Shown one piece after another: positions 11,009-22,700 of a stretch of 64,000 nt of DNA. Below the pieces are notes generated by a model that was not told the origin of the DNA, did no database searches, and was given only the letters and a program-made list of their open reading frames with translations. This DNA is from Nymphaea colorata (taxonomy: Eukaryota > Streptophyta > Magnoliopsida > Nymphaeales > Nymphaeaceae): positions 23,462,742 to 23,526,741 of the forward strand of contig NC_045141.1 in the NCBI RefSeq assembly GCF_008831285.2, read 5' to 3'. A program made the position numbers and the translations under genes. How positions within the stretch are numbered: the first letter of the stretch is position 1; each line of letters starts with the position of its first letter.

Positions 11009-13707
11009 TGGCAACCATCTTATGCTTAAGCTTCAGACTTGCAAGCTTGTGCTTTCCTTCATGTACAACTTAGACAAGGCAGGACAAGTTTGCAGGTTGA
11101 TATGTTTAACCGTCCTATGGTTGCTCAGAGCTTCTCACTAAGGTCAGGGCCAGCAGCATCCTATGGTTTTCTCTTTGTAGAATGTAGAAAATTTTACTGC
11201 ATTTAGGACTTACAAAGGCTGCTTATTTTCCAGTGCGAAGTATCATGTATTGTTTGAGTGCTGAATCTATGCAACACAGGTTTAAATTCTTTTTCACTTA
11301 TAATAGACGGGTACTGGCAAATTTTTGGAAGACATCTCCTTGGGTTTATGCAACGGTGGTCCTTGAATGCCTTGTTTTCCTTCCATCACGAAGACCTTTT
11401 CCTGTTTTTTTCTTTCCCTTCATACTTATTAAAGGTCCCTGCTATTGATGAACTCAAGATACCCTCCATGCGTGTAGGAATTTGCGTTGCTAAGCCACAT
11501 TTGTCAGGTCCTATTCCTTTCCCAGTTTCTCATTTTTCTGCAGAATTAGATCATGATTGGAGCTAGCGAGTACTACAGGGACAGGATTGATCTGCTCTCT
11601 ATAGAATTTGAGAGCGACCAAACAGACCTATGAAGTGAAGTGGAGAAGATCCAATCGTTTGTGTATCTCATTTTCTTTTATAGTGTATAAGAACAAAAGA
11701 CAATGAGATACACAAGCGATTGGATCTTCTCCAAATATAAAACATTTTTTTCAGCTTGTAGTCAAAGAACTCGACATTCTGGCAAAGTGATTGATGCATT
11801 TTTGGCGTTTTATTCCATGATCACGCTGTAAAGTCAGGCTCTAAGTGCTGCTTTGTTTTAAGAGGCACAAACCAGATATAAAAGTATGAGATGTCGCAAT
11901 TTTTTGAGAAGCCATATCAGGCCATTCTTTATCTGTTAATTGTACCCTAACATGGGACTGTGTCTTAGGGGCTGAAAATGATTAACCTCTCGGTGGAACA
12001 CGACTTCTCGTGTTAGTGACACAACTCGAAAAGCATTCTATGAAAACTATTCTCAGGCTTCCTATGTTCATGAAATAACAGGGAAAGCCTCTATGAAATT
12101 TATTGTCCGGGGAGGCATGAACTGATTTACGCTTCATTTTTGGAGAGGTGGGAAAACAAGAAAAATGTGAGCCTTACTTTCTAGGCACGAGAGTATCCTA
12201 CCTTTTCTCTTTCTCAAATTTTATTCAATCGAAGTAAGAATGTTAATTTTCTCTTGGCTGCCCAAATTCCAAAAGCAAATTTCTGAGACAGTTTCCCAAT
12301 GTTATGGGCAACCCATTTTTCATGAGAAAGATACAAGAAACAAAACGGGCCTTCAAAGTCGCATCATCTGGTTTCCATTTAATAAACAAATTTCTCGTAA
12401 AGGCCATTTCGAATTGGTGCAGACCAATTCGATTCGGTAGTAATTTAAGGGTGTTAGGCGTCAGTTTTACATTTTTTAAAAGCAAATGTACGAGATTTCT
12501 TTACTTCAATAATTTACCTGTATTTTTTGTTCATTTAAAATCAAATTTTTTAATTCAGCCGAATCAGTTGATATACTGGATGGGTAGCTGGATAATTCAA
12601 TTTTCAAAACGAGGAAAATGCTTCGTACAGCGTAGTATGGACGTGTGACATGATTTTCACAGTTACAATATACCCAAAAGAAGAGTTTTAAAAAATAAAA
12701 ACAAATAAAAAATTAAGAAGGGAATTTCAAATTCTGCCACAAGAAAATCTATAGTTATACAACATATGCGCTTGTACGAAAAAACTACCATCAAGATTAT
12801 CCCTGTATGAAATGACATATTCTTCCTCTTTTTCTTCCTTTTTTAATGTTTTTTCATGGAAACTGCCTTTGGATTATAATCCTTTAAGACCATGTTCTTC
12901 CATTATGCTTCCAAGTTCTGGTTTGCTTCCAATCATGAATGGATCACTAACATAACATAGTTCTTATTAAAAAATTCACTTATAGAGAAAACCATAAAAA
13001 ATTTACCTAGATATGAATAATTATACTATTTCTTAAAACCCACAGCTGGTTTTTTCAATTTGCGGATCTCTGCAATCGAAATTGCCTAGGAATTGAACAT
13101 GCCAAAGAATCAAAGATGATATAAGGAAAAACATATCACTCTTGGAACATATGAGTACATGTTTCCAAAAACATAAACATAATGGAATTATGTCATGCAT
13201 AAAAATAGGTGTATGTTTCAAGAACACAATATTTGTTTAATCAGACATTCTCAAAGAGTCCTGTCCACTAAACCCAGCAGGTCCAAGAAACTGTTTAAGT
13301 TGTTTTTGGATAAGTGCTCTTGAATTGTAATCCTATTATAATTGTGACAAAATAATTATTATTTTTATCGTGCAGGCAAAATGGTTCACTTCCAAAACTG
13401 ATGCAACATTGATCTTAGAGCTATACGAAGATGAGACTTGAGAAAGTAGAGGGAAGCGAGTAAACTGTAAAGAGAATGTACCATCTGGGAGAAGCGAAGT
13501 TTTGGAAAAGGAGGCAGTTCCTCGTGATTATGGTTTAGCTGCGGACTGCTTTTGCAAAAAGGAGAGAAGAAAAAGGAGAGAACGAGATCCCGATTTTCTG
13601 TGGAGCATCCAAACGCGAACGGACGATATCCCCTGCCTAGGAAGACGGAAGCATCAGGTAGTTGCCTTATTCGCTAACGTCCCTTCTCTGTATCTGTCTC
13701 TCTCGCC
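11009..13707. other. Spacer between the transporter and the zinc-finger gene
   Basis: Contains the transporter 3' UTR, a strong hairpin (listed separately at 11642-11732), and AT-rich sequence from about 12200 to 13350 with no gene I recognise. From about 13400 the sequence becomes purine-rich and then CT-rich, consistent with the leader of the zinc-finger gene. An overlapping 219-codon frame beginning at 13502 is out of frame with that gene and is rejected as a shadow. Confidence 0.6.
11642..11732. repeat. Long inverted repeat (hairpin) 3' of the transporter gene
   Basis: The left arm, 11642-11672, pairs with the right arm, 11702-11732, over 31 positions. The only non-Watson-Crick pair is a T/G position that would be a G-U wobble in RNA. 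After one mismatch the arms pair for about six more bases, leaving an AT-rich loop of about 15 bases. The arms begin GGAGAAGATCCAATCG. It lies about 630 bp after the transporter stop. It could be a miniature palindromic element or a source of hairpin small RNA; I recognise no known miRNA. Confidence 0.9.
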
Positions 13708-16700
13708 ATGGATTTCTCTGCCTACGGTGATGCCCAGGGGCACCAGCAATCTCACCACCAGCAGCAATACGCTGCCGACCCCTCCCAGGCCTACCAGCAT
13801 GCCGACTACTATTACCAGCAATACTCAGCTCATCAGCCCTACCTCCACCATCAGCAGAATGCCGCCGCCGGTGCGACGGCGAACTCCGCTGCCTACTACT
13901 ACCCTCAGGACTACAGCGCCGCGGCCTCAGGTGGCTCTGCCGCTGCAGGTGGAGCCGATGGACAGTCCATCGCTCCTTCCTACACACAGCAGCCTCACAC
14001 CGAACCCAACATCCACCCGCCCGGCATCGACCTCTCAAACCTTGCCCAGGTCGCGGCCGCCGCAGCCGCTGCAGCGGCTAACCAGCCAAACGGGTACTTC
14101 CCTCAGGCTGTCATGGAGCAGCAGCCGCACGGGAATCCGATGGCACCATTCCCGCACCTGATTGCAGGACCAGCAGAACCCGGGAGGATGATGCCGGGTT
14201 TCCGGGAGAACCATTGGGGCAGCAAGAGGGGAGGTTTCGGCCCTCCACGCGGCGTAAGCAGAGTTCAGAATCTTTGCCCTAACCCTCGTCTTCTTGGGAA
14301 TTTCTCGAGATTTGTGTTTTTCCTTTTGTCTCTTGATCATTTTCCCCTTTGCTCTATAGCTGATGTGTCCTATGATTTTTGTACTCTTCGTCAATCCTTA
14401 TATCTTTTTCTGAATATGCTTGCTCTAACGGCTCAAACTTCTTTACGTAATTCTTGATCCTCTCTAATAAAGAATTGCACTTTCTCGTTCCTCTTGGCTC
14501 ATGATTTGCCAATTTCCTATGTTTGTTAAATGCTGTATAGGTTTGTCTTCTCCTAATTTTGTATGGGAATTGAATGGATTTTTTCTGGTCAATCACGTTA
14601 CTTTGCTCATCATACTCCATGTTGTGTTAATAATGACTGCTAAATTTCCTTTCTCATGTCAATTTAGGCCATAGACAGCGTATTGCTTCTGTTCTTCATC
14701 ATGGTTGATCTTCTTGAAACTTCTTGGACACAAGGAATAGGATTTTTTTTTCCTGATTTATAATGTGGATTTTGTGACGACCATGACATTAGATGTGCCC
14801 TCTATTTTCAAATATGGGACTGATGGTTCCTGTTTTTCACCTGGTAACGCCGGCTGTTACTCTTTGCTAGAATCATGTCGATATGCATTCTTTATTTGAA
14901 GTAACAAATATGACAAGAAGTTCACGTGTTGAATCTTATTGTGCGTCAGGCATGGTACTGCTTAGTAGGGTTGTTCTAGTGCATTTTTTTTTTTTTTATG
15001 TTTTCTTAACCATATTTTCTTGTGAGTTGTCTCGCAAATTTTATTTGCATGGATTTCGTTGATCTTTAATTTTTATGAGTACTTGAATCAATGCATTACG
15101 AATGGTATTTTTTTCCTTACTAAAAATTTTGCCCAAAATTTCTTTCCTTGGGGTATTAATTCTTCATTGGCTTGTCAGTCTATGAAAGTATCGATATCAA
15201 GGGGATGCCTATGTTTAAGTCTTACAAAACCCAGATTGCGATCTAGGATAGCATGTGCGCTCTTTAGGGAATTGAAAACCTGGTGTCCTTCTGTATGTTT
15301 CATATGATAGGTTTGATGGCTTGCATCCTGTGAATTGTTGAAATTGTTTGATTTTGTTTTCCTCTATGTTTTCATTAATTGCTCAAAACAGTCATGTCTT
15401 TATTATTCTTATCTATGCATGAGCGCTAAGCAGGTCTACACAGTGAAACTTCAAAAATACCTGGGTGGGGCCTAGTTGAGTGTTGAGGTTTATATATATG
15501 CAGCAAAAAAAAAAAAAAAAAGAGAGTGGAAACTGGAAGCAGTATTTTTACATACTCAGAATATCTGACGATTATCAAATAAGAGCATGAATACCAGTGT
15601 GGTTCCTAGGCAACAATCAGGTTACCTACTTGCCTAGGGTGCCAAGGCAGAAGACTTGGTATAACTTTGATTGCAGAGGTTATTAATTATCTCTCAAGAA
15701 AATATATCACATGATCATTTTCTCTTTGAGAATTGTGCTTATTCTTTTTCTGTTTCCTCAATAACTTATTCTGCATCTTTAACTTTGGTTGATATTTCCG
15801 AGATACCACATCTTGATTTGTTTGGATTAGAGGTTTTCATTATGTTCTTTTTGGTCCAGTAAGAGAATGTCTTCTTAGACTTGGTCAAGACTTCTCCATT
15901 AAGATTAGATCAAGTCTGGTGGGAGTCTTGGCAATAGAAGATCATTATATTTACATTCAGTGCTTGTCCATGCCTCTAGTGAATTACATTTATGCTAATA
16001 ATGGTGAGGGTTGGGCTAGATTCCACTGAGTTGATTGGTCTTTCTGAGTAGTAGGCATGCTGGCATGAAATGGACCAATAGATTGTGCATGGATTTGTTA
16101 TTATGTCAATTTAGGGAGACAGTCTTGGGTCAAACTTGATGAGCTTTGGTTCTAAAATCTTAAGACCAAGTTAGAGAATGAATCTTGAATACTTGATGAG
16201 AATCTCAGACACTGCTGTTTACCTTAAATTCATATAAGATGAAGCAAATACTGGCATCTTCTCAATGAAGAGGATAATATAACTTTTTGAGAGAAATTTG
16301 TTTTGTGGATCTTTTTCTTACTCATATTTCATGTCCAGCTGGTATATGCTTAGGAAATGGCTCATGGGACATATGGATGGTGATGTTGAAGATGCAAGTG
16401 GATGACTGCAAATTGATGAAGTATATTGGCAAGGTTGTCATATCTTTAAATTGTGAGTAGTTTATCAGGACTCTTATGTCAAAAAAGTGAGTAATTGAAA
16501 AGGAGGGAAGAATACTGTAGCATGAAACCTGGGTCTGACAAACCATATATGATGTTTGACCCATCTGTGACTTGGTGTATTCATACAGGCACAAACAATC
16601 ACCATCAGTTGATGAATTGGTGGCTGTCGTGAAAGTGGGTGTTGAGTGACATCAAATCACAGATATCTAAAATTGATTAGTCATGCTTCTGTTACTGCAT

Positions 16701-19700
16701 GTTAGCCAGGGTTCGCTCCAAATCTGTTGTGTCCTGTTAAGTTCCAAGTTTAGACTTGTTGGGATGATCTTGGTTCCCCCGATGAGTTCATGTTAAGAGT
16801 TATGTTGGTGAAACTTGACAGCTTTTCTGTCAATAATGCAAGTTGATTGAGATGACTTTCTGTTCATTAAGTGATAAGTTCCACCAAGTCGATGATATTA
16901 CAGTTGTGAGTCATGACTCAATCAATTTGTTATGGCCATATATGATATTGGGTGACACACTTATGTTAGTTGAATTCAGCTGACTAAATGGATAAGTCAA
17001 CTTGGCTGTGTGATTTTCTGGCTTGTAGCCAAGTGCTTCAAAATGTTTAGATTGAAATGGAACATGGCTAATCCTCTGAAGATATTCAGCTGTCTAGCTA
17101 CTTCCCTCAGCTACTCATGTTAAGCTATAATCATGGTCCAAGGTGACTTTAGAGGCTGGTGAAAGAAACTCATGTCTCTAAGGCTTTCAGTTTCTTTTCA
17201 AAATGGCCATGTGAATTTGCATATTTACAAAGAAAAGCCCAGCTGGTTTCTGTCGGGCTTGGTGTCCATGTGATTCTTTAACAAGGGATCCCAGCATTTC
17301 CTCGTCAAAGTGTCCATGGAAGCACATTGCATAGGTGCCTGATAATAATGACGTAGAACTCATTATTTGATATGTATTCATATTGATTTGGTGTACTTCA
17401 CTTATTTACTCTGGTCTGGTTTATGGAATATAGGTTTGTCATTATCTCCTTGTGGTTACATTAACTGCTGGATTAATGAGGTATCTATTTGTTTTGATTT
17501 GTTGTTTCTTTTCTTTGTTTCTCTTCAGCAAATCAAATGATGGTCTTTTCCTTCATCCATTAACTGTGTGTTGATAATGCATCAATTGATGTTGTTTGAT
17601 GGAGGAAAAAATAATCATTGTATTATACTGGGATTTTCTTCTCTTCGCTATAAGCTCATCAGCTGCTTATGTTGGGCAGCTGCTTGCTGCACCTTGTGGG
17701 CAAGGATGTATGCCATCTTGGAAATGCACAAAGTGCTTAAGGATAGCAAGCATTTTGTGTGTTCCCATGAAGTCCACTGCTTCAAATTCTTATCAAGTGG
17801 CACTGTATAAGGTGAACGCCAGCACCGTCACTGTGTTACCTCCAATAGGCTGGTGTTTAATGGCAATGGTTTGGTTGCACACATTCATTTGGTGTTGGCA
17901 CCATATGTTGATAGCACCAAATCATCCTTCATATGCAAGCAATCCTTGATATTTGGGTGTACCTGTGCCATGTTATTTTGGTTCACTTTGGTGGTCATGT
18001 TGTTGATTATGATGTGTAAACTCTATGTATATGCAGGATTTCTTAACAAATAGCAACCTCATGTAGATGATTTAGCAAGATGGTATGTATCCTTGCTTGT
18101 TTTTTTGTTGACTTTGTTGGCAGCAGCTTAGTTCATCATCATTTGGGTCAGATGATGTCTGCATTTCTATCTGTATATTCTATGCTGTCCATTTTAAATC
18201 AAAAGTGCGATATTGACTAGGGTAGTTCTGAAAAGTGTTGCCTTAGAAGTGAGCTGTACTAGTTCATGATCAGGGAGCTGTGAATTTTTTCTTCGGTTGT
18301 AGTTGATTTTTATTCTTGCTAATTTATGACTTGATTCCAAATTTCCAGTTTTTTTTTCCCCTCATAAGGACTTATATTTTGGACCAGATCTGTGGTTTGT
18401 GGTAAATTGGTAATGAACCTAAAATTGAACTGGTTTAAAGAAACATAGGGTGAAACCATGGTAACAAACCTTTTCCCGAGATACTTTTTGAAGAGCTTAT
18501 TATACCAATTTTGGCATTATATATTGGGTAGTAAAGATCCTTTCTCTCTCCCTCTTTCTAAGTCTTGACTCTTGATGAAATCTCAGATAAAGTGTGATGA
18601 AGATATATCATAGTAATGAAATTATCTGGAAAATATCCTTCTCCAATCATGGTACCAAATATTTCTTTAAAGCTTTGTTGAAAATCCAACTTTTATTTTT
18701 TCAATGAAAAATGAGATGAAGCTCAAAACAAGGCTCATATGAGGATCTGGTTTTCCTGTTAAATCAACAATTCTATATTTGAATTGCTTGTTAACTGAAC
18801 CTAACTGTCAAATTATTTCTGGATGTACACATAATGATTAATGATGCATTTGGTTCACCGAGACATAATTCTTTTGGTATTTTGTAAGCATATAGTAAAA
18901 GAACTTTACTTTGGACTTCTTTATCCTGCTTTCTGTTTGTACTTTTCTCTCTCACTTACTGGATTGTAATTTGATTTTCATCTTTATCACTTCATGTTTT
19001 CACCAAAAAATGAATCTTAAGCATTTCTGCTTGAGTGCACATTATCAATTCTATATTTCTATCTATTTGATTGTGAACTCAAGACTACCGTTAGAGAAAG
19101 ACCTCCCTGAAGTTGCTATGAAGTTGGATTCTGTGTTTGACCCTGGGCTGTCCTGAAGTACCAAAACCAGGTGCAGATCCAGAAAGCAGCTGATCACTAG
19201 CAGCAACTTGTGATCACTGTATGATGCAAACCTGTTGACTCATGTATACTCCATGTTGGGTTGGAATCAGGATCATGTGGATATTTGGACAAAATTAAAG
19301 CTCGATCCTGGTTGGTCCTGTTTAGGAGTTCTCTAATGGTTTTCCTTGCATGCTTTCTTAATAGATATGAGACATCCAGATGGTCCCTGTTTGGCTTTAA
19401 TGTTGCACTTCTTCTCCTTAATTAGTGTGCCAGCAATAATGGTTCTAGTGCCTCATTATAGGTTCACTAGATGCTCATCCAGGGAATGTCTACAGTTTTT
19501 CTGGGCCTCACATGGTTCCGACATTGGGCCTATCTGCTATGTTGTTATGGCAGATCTTTCTGGGCGTTACATCTGTCATTTAATTGCTGGGTCTCATGTC
19601 AGAGGAAATGGCAGCTATGAGCATCGCTATGCTAGTTTGACATCATGCCATTGGAACATGATCTGTTTATGTTGGAAATGGCAAAGATTTCAAGAGAAAT

Positions 19701-22700
19701 GTAGCCATTTCCATTAACTGGTGAAAATATTAGAGCTCTTGAACTTGGTCATGTTCCAAAGTTTCTGGTGCAGTCTAAGATGTACCTGCTAAGGAAAATT
19801 TTGTTGGAGTGCCATAGTGTAGCTACATTCTGACAGAAACCTTTGTCTAGGTTTACTTTCTTAATGTCAACTGTTTCATGTTTATGTCAAGTGGCCACTA
19901 TACTTGAGGTCATTGATGATCAATTGCGGAGCGAAGGAAGTTGTAGTCTGTCAGTACCTATTTTTATTCAGGTAGGTGTGCAATCTCCTTTCCTTTTATT
20001 TATTATATGTATGTGTTTGTATTGATGTATGTATCTACTATGTACATGTATGTGTTGTTCAGATGTGCACATATATGTAAATATCCAGTGCATGATGGCT
20101 TCAAATGTTCCATCAGGAAATTAATCAGACCGACTGGTATCTGGAAACAAAAGGATCCCAAATTTCCAATTAGTATTTCCCACAGGTGAGATGGGTTGAT
20201 TCTCGCCTAGTTTGTTATGTTTAATGGACACTGGGTGTGTCAGTGTGAGGCAGTCTATGTGTTTGGACAATGCAAAGTGTGTGTATATATATACACACAC
20301 TTCTTTATTGTCTGGGAAAAAGAGTGAAAGGGGGAAGTACCTCACCCCTTGCTCAGTCTCCTTCTGTCAAATCAAAGAAAAGAAGGGAAATCCTCTCGTT
20401 ATCAAGCTTAGTTTTGGGTAAAGGAGAATGAAGAAGAGAATGATACCTCACTGCTTACCTTTTTCTACAAGTATCCCCAAAGGGAGGTGTCAAATGCACT
20501 TGATACAATTATTAAGAAATGTTCAAGCAATTTTGGTGTTAGTGTTTATGTTCAAATTTGTTGGACTGTGATGCAGTTCATGCTTAGAAAAGTTCTGTGC
20601 CCATGTTTAGCAATGAGAGGTCCTGGGTTCAATGTGTTTAGCAACTCTTTTGCAATTGGCACAAAGTTAAGGATGCTTCTACCCTCTTCCCCCAGCCTCT
20701 TAGTGTCTTTGAGTTGCCAAAATTAGTTAACTGTCAGGGAGAATTCCCCTAAAAGCTCTATGTCCTCTGCCTGCCTACATGGACAAATGCATGTTTACCT
20801 TGAGTTGGTATGATAGAGAAATTTTCAACCTCGCAAATATTCTGCATTCTCCTTGATGTATAAAAATTACCACTGAACATAATTACCTATATATGCTGCT
20901 TATATAGTTTGTATCCAGTAAAGCACTATTTAGAGGACTGTATAAGTGTGTCGATATTGTTATGTACATCACACAGATGCTCTTTTTCTACTCCTATATG
21001 TCAGACTTTCATGTATATGTCACAGTGTAAGCACCATCTGATATTCCAAATCTTCGAGCAGAATTCACATCCATGCAAGATGGATTTTCAGTTATTTTGG
21101 CCAAATCTAATCTTTTAGATGTATAAGAACCAGCCCTTGAATTGTCATTTGGTTAAAGAAAGAATCAACCCCTGGACCTTTGGAATCTGACACATATACT
21201 GGTTCTTGTAGCATTTTAAGAATTGAGAGTCATGGAAATGCAGCATTTTCATGATCTTAAAAATGCGTACATTGTAAAAATGTGATTTAAATATCGGTTC
21301 CTATGAAGCAATGTGCAGCACATGTTCAAGGTCATGTTTGAAAATTTAAGATGTTAAAGATTCAAAGGCGATCTATAAATAGTTCTTGCATAAACTTTTA
21401 CTGGCCTCCAACTGTATGGTTTACATTTTATACATTCTGGATGAAGTTGTGATGTTAGATGACATCATACATTTTAAAGTCAAGTGAATAGTAGGTGGGG
21501 ACTTGAGATATTTTTAGCAAAAAGTGCTGGTTTAACAGTGTTCCATGAAATGCTATATGTTCCTTGCTATGGCTTTGTGAAGTTGCAGGTCTCCCATTAG
21601 CTTTATCAATACTCGTTGAGTTGGCCTAGTTATTCTTGCATAATGTGAAACTGTAAGTGTGAAGGCTTACCAATCTGAAATCTAATTATGACTTTCATTT
21701 TATGCTTCATTAGTTGATGGGTGGTTGTGCAGAAATGTTTCTGTTATCTGTTCTTTAGGCCATTGTGTCCACTATGATTGCCCTTGTGAGTTGTGATCTT
21801 CATGTAAACTCTGAGGCTTGACTAGGGCTTTTCTTTCAAACCATTTTCCAAAAATTAGTCATTCATCATTCTTTCAAAATCAATTATTTCTTTTCAGAGA
21901 ACCATATCATGTGTGCTTTCTTTGCTGTCAATGCATTTTAAGTAGGATAACATCTAATAGTTTAAGGCTTTAAGCAATCATTAGGCATAATTCAACCCTT
22001 GGATTGGTTACCCTACAAAGGCATATTGGCCAATCCTTGTATTGACAGGTGGTCCCATCTCGAGTTTTCCAGCACCATTGAAATCAAAAGCGTACTTTCC
22101 AAATTTTAAAAAACGGTTATGTGCAAAACCTCAAAAACTTTTCATGAAAACCAAAGTAAGTTCTACTGACAATTTGTTTGAAGGAACTATTCCCTATCAT
22201 CAACAGTATTGAAGGCTGATTTACTGAGTGATCATCGTCATTGTCATTAAGCCTTGTGCCACAGATGGTCTCTGTTTGTAATTGCTACTTTCTTCATTTA
22301 TTTATGTGGAAAAGTACAACTGAGTCTTTTTTTGTAGTTTTTGTCTCATCCTGAGGTTTCATTACAGTTTATTGGCATTCTTCAAAATTAATGACCTGCC
22401 ACCTATACTGATGTCATGTTGGGCTTCATATAAAGCTTGCTCCACTTTAATCTTATTATTTTCCATCTGTAGCTTTGGACATTTTAACTTTATGTTTGTT
22501 TCTGAATCCAATCTTCTCCCTTCTCGCACTATCGAGATTTGACATCATGTAGTGGTCAATGTCTTCCTGCCTATGCGGAATCTCTGATCACTCACAACCT
22601 TTGACTCGTCTCTCCTTCTTCTACCTTGTGTTCATTGTACTATTTCTCTCCAAGGCTGCCATCATCTACAGCAGTACCAATGTGTCAGAACATATTTTTC

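Noticed and set aside
13502-14161. 219-codon open frame overlapping exon 1 of the zinc-finger gene
   Set aside because: It is a shadow in another frame of a repetitive, low-complexity exon. The 13708 frame has the conserved composition and joins exon 2 in phase.
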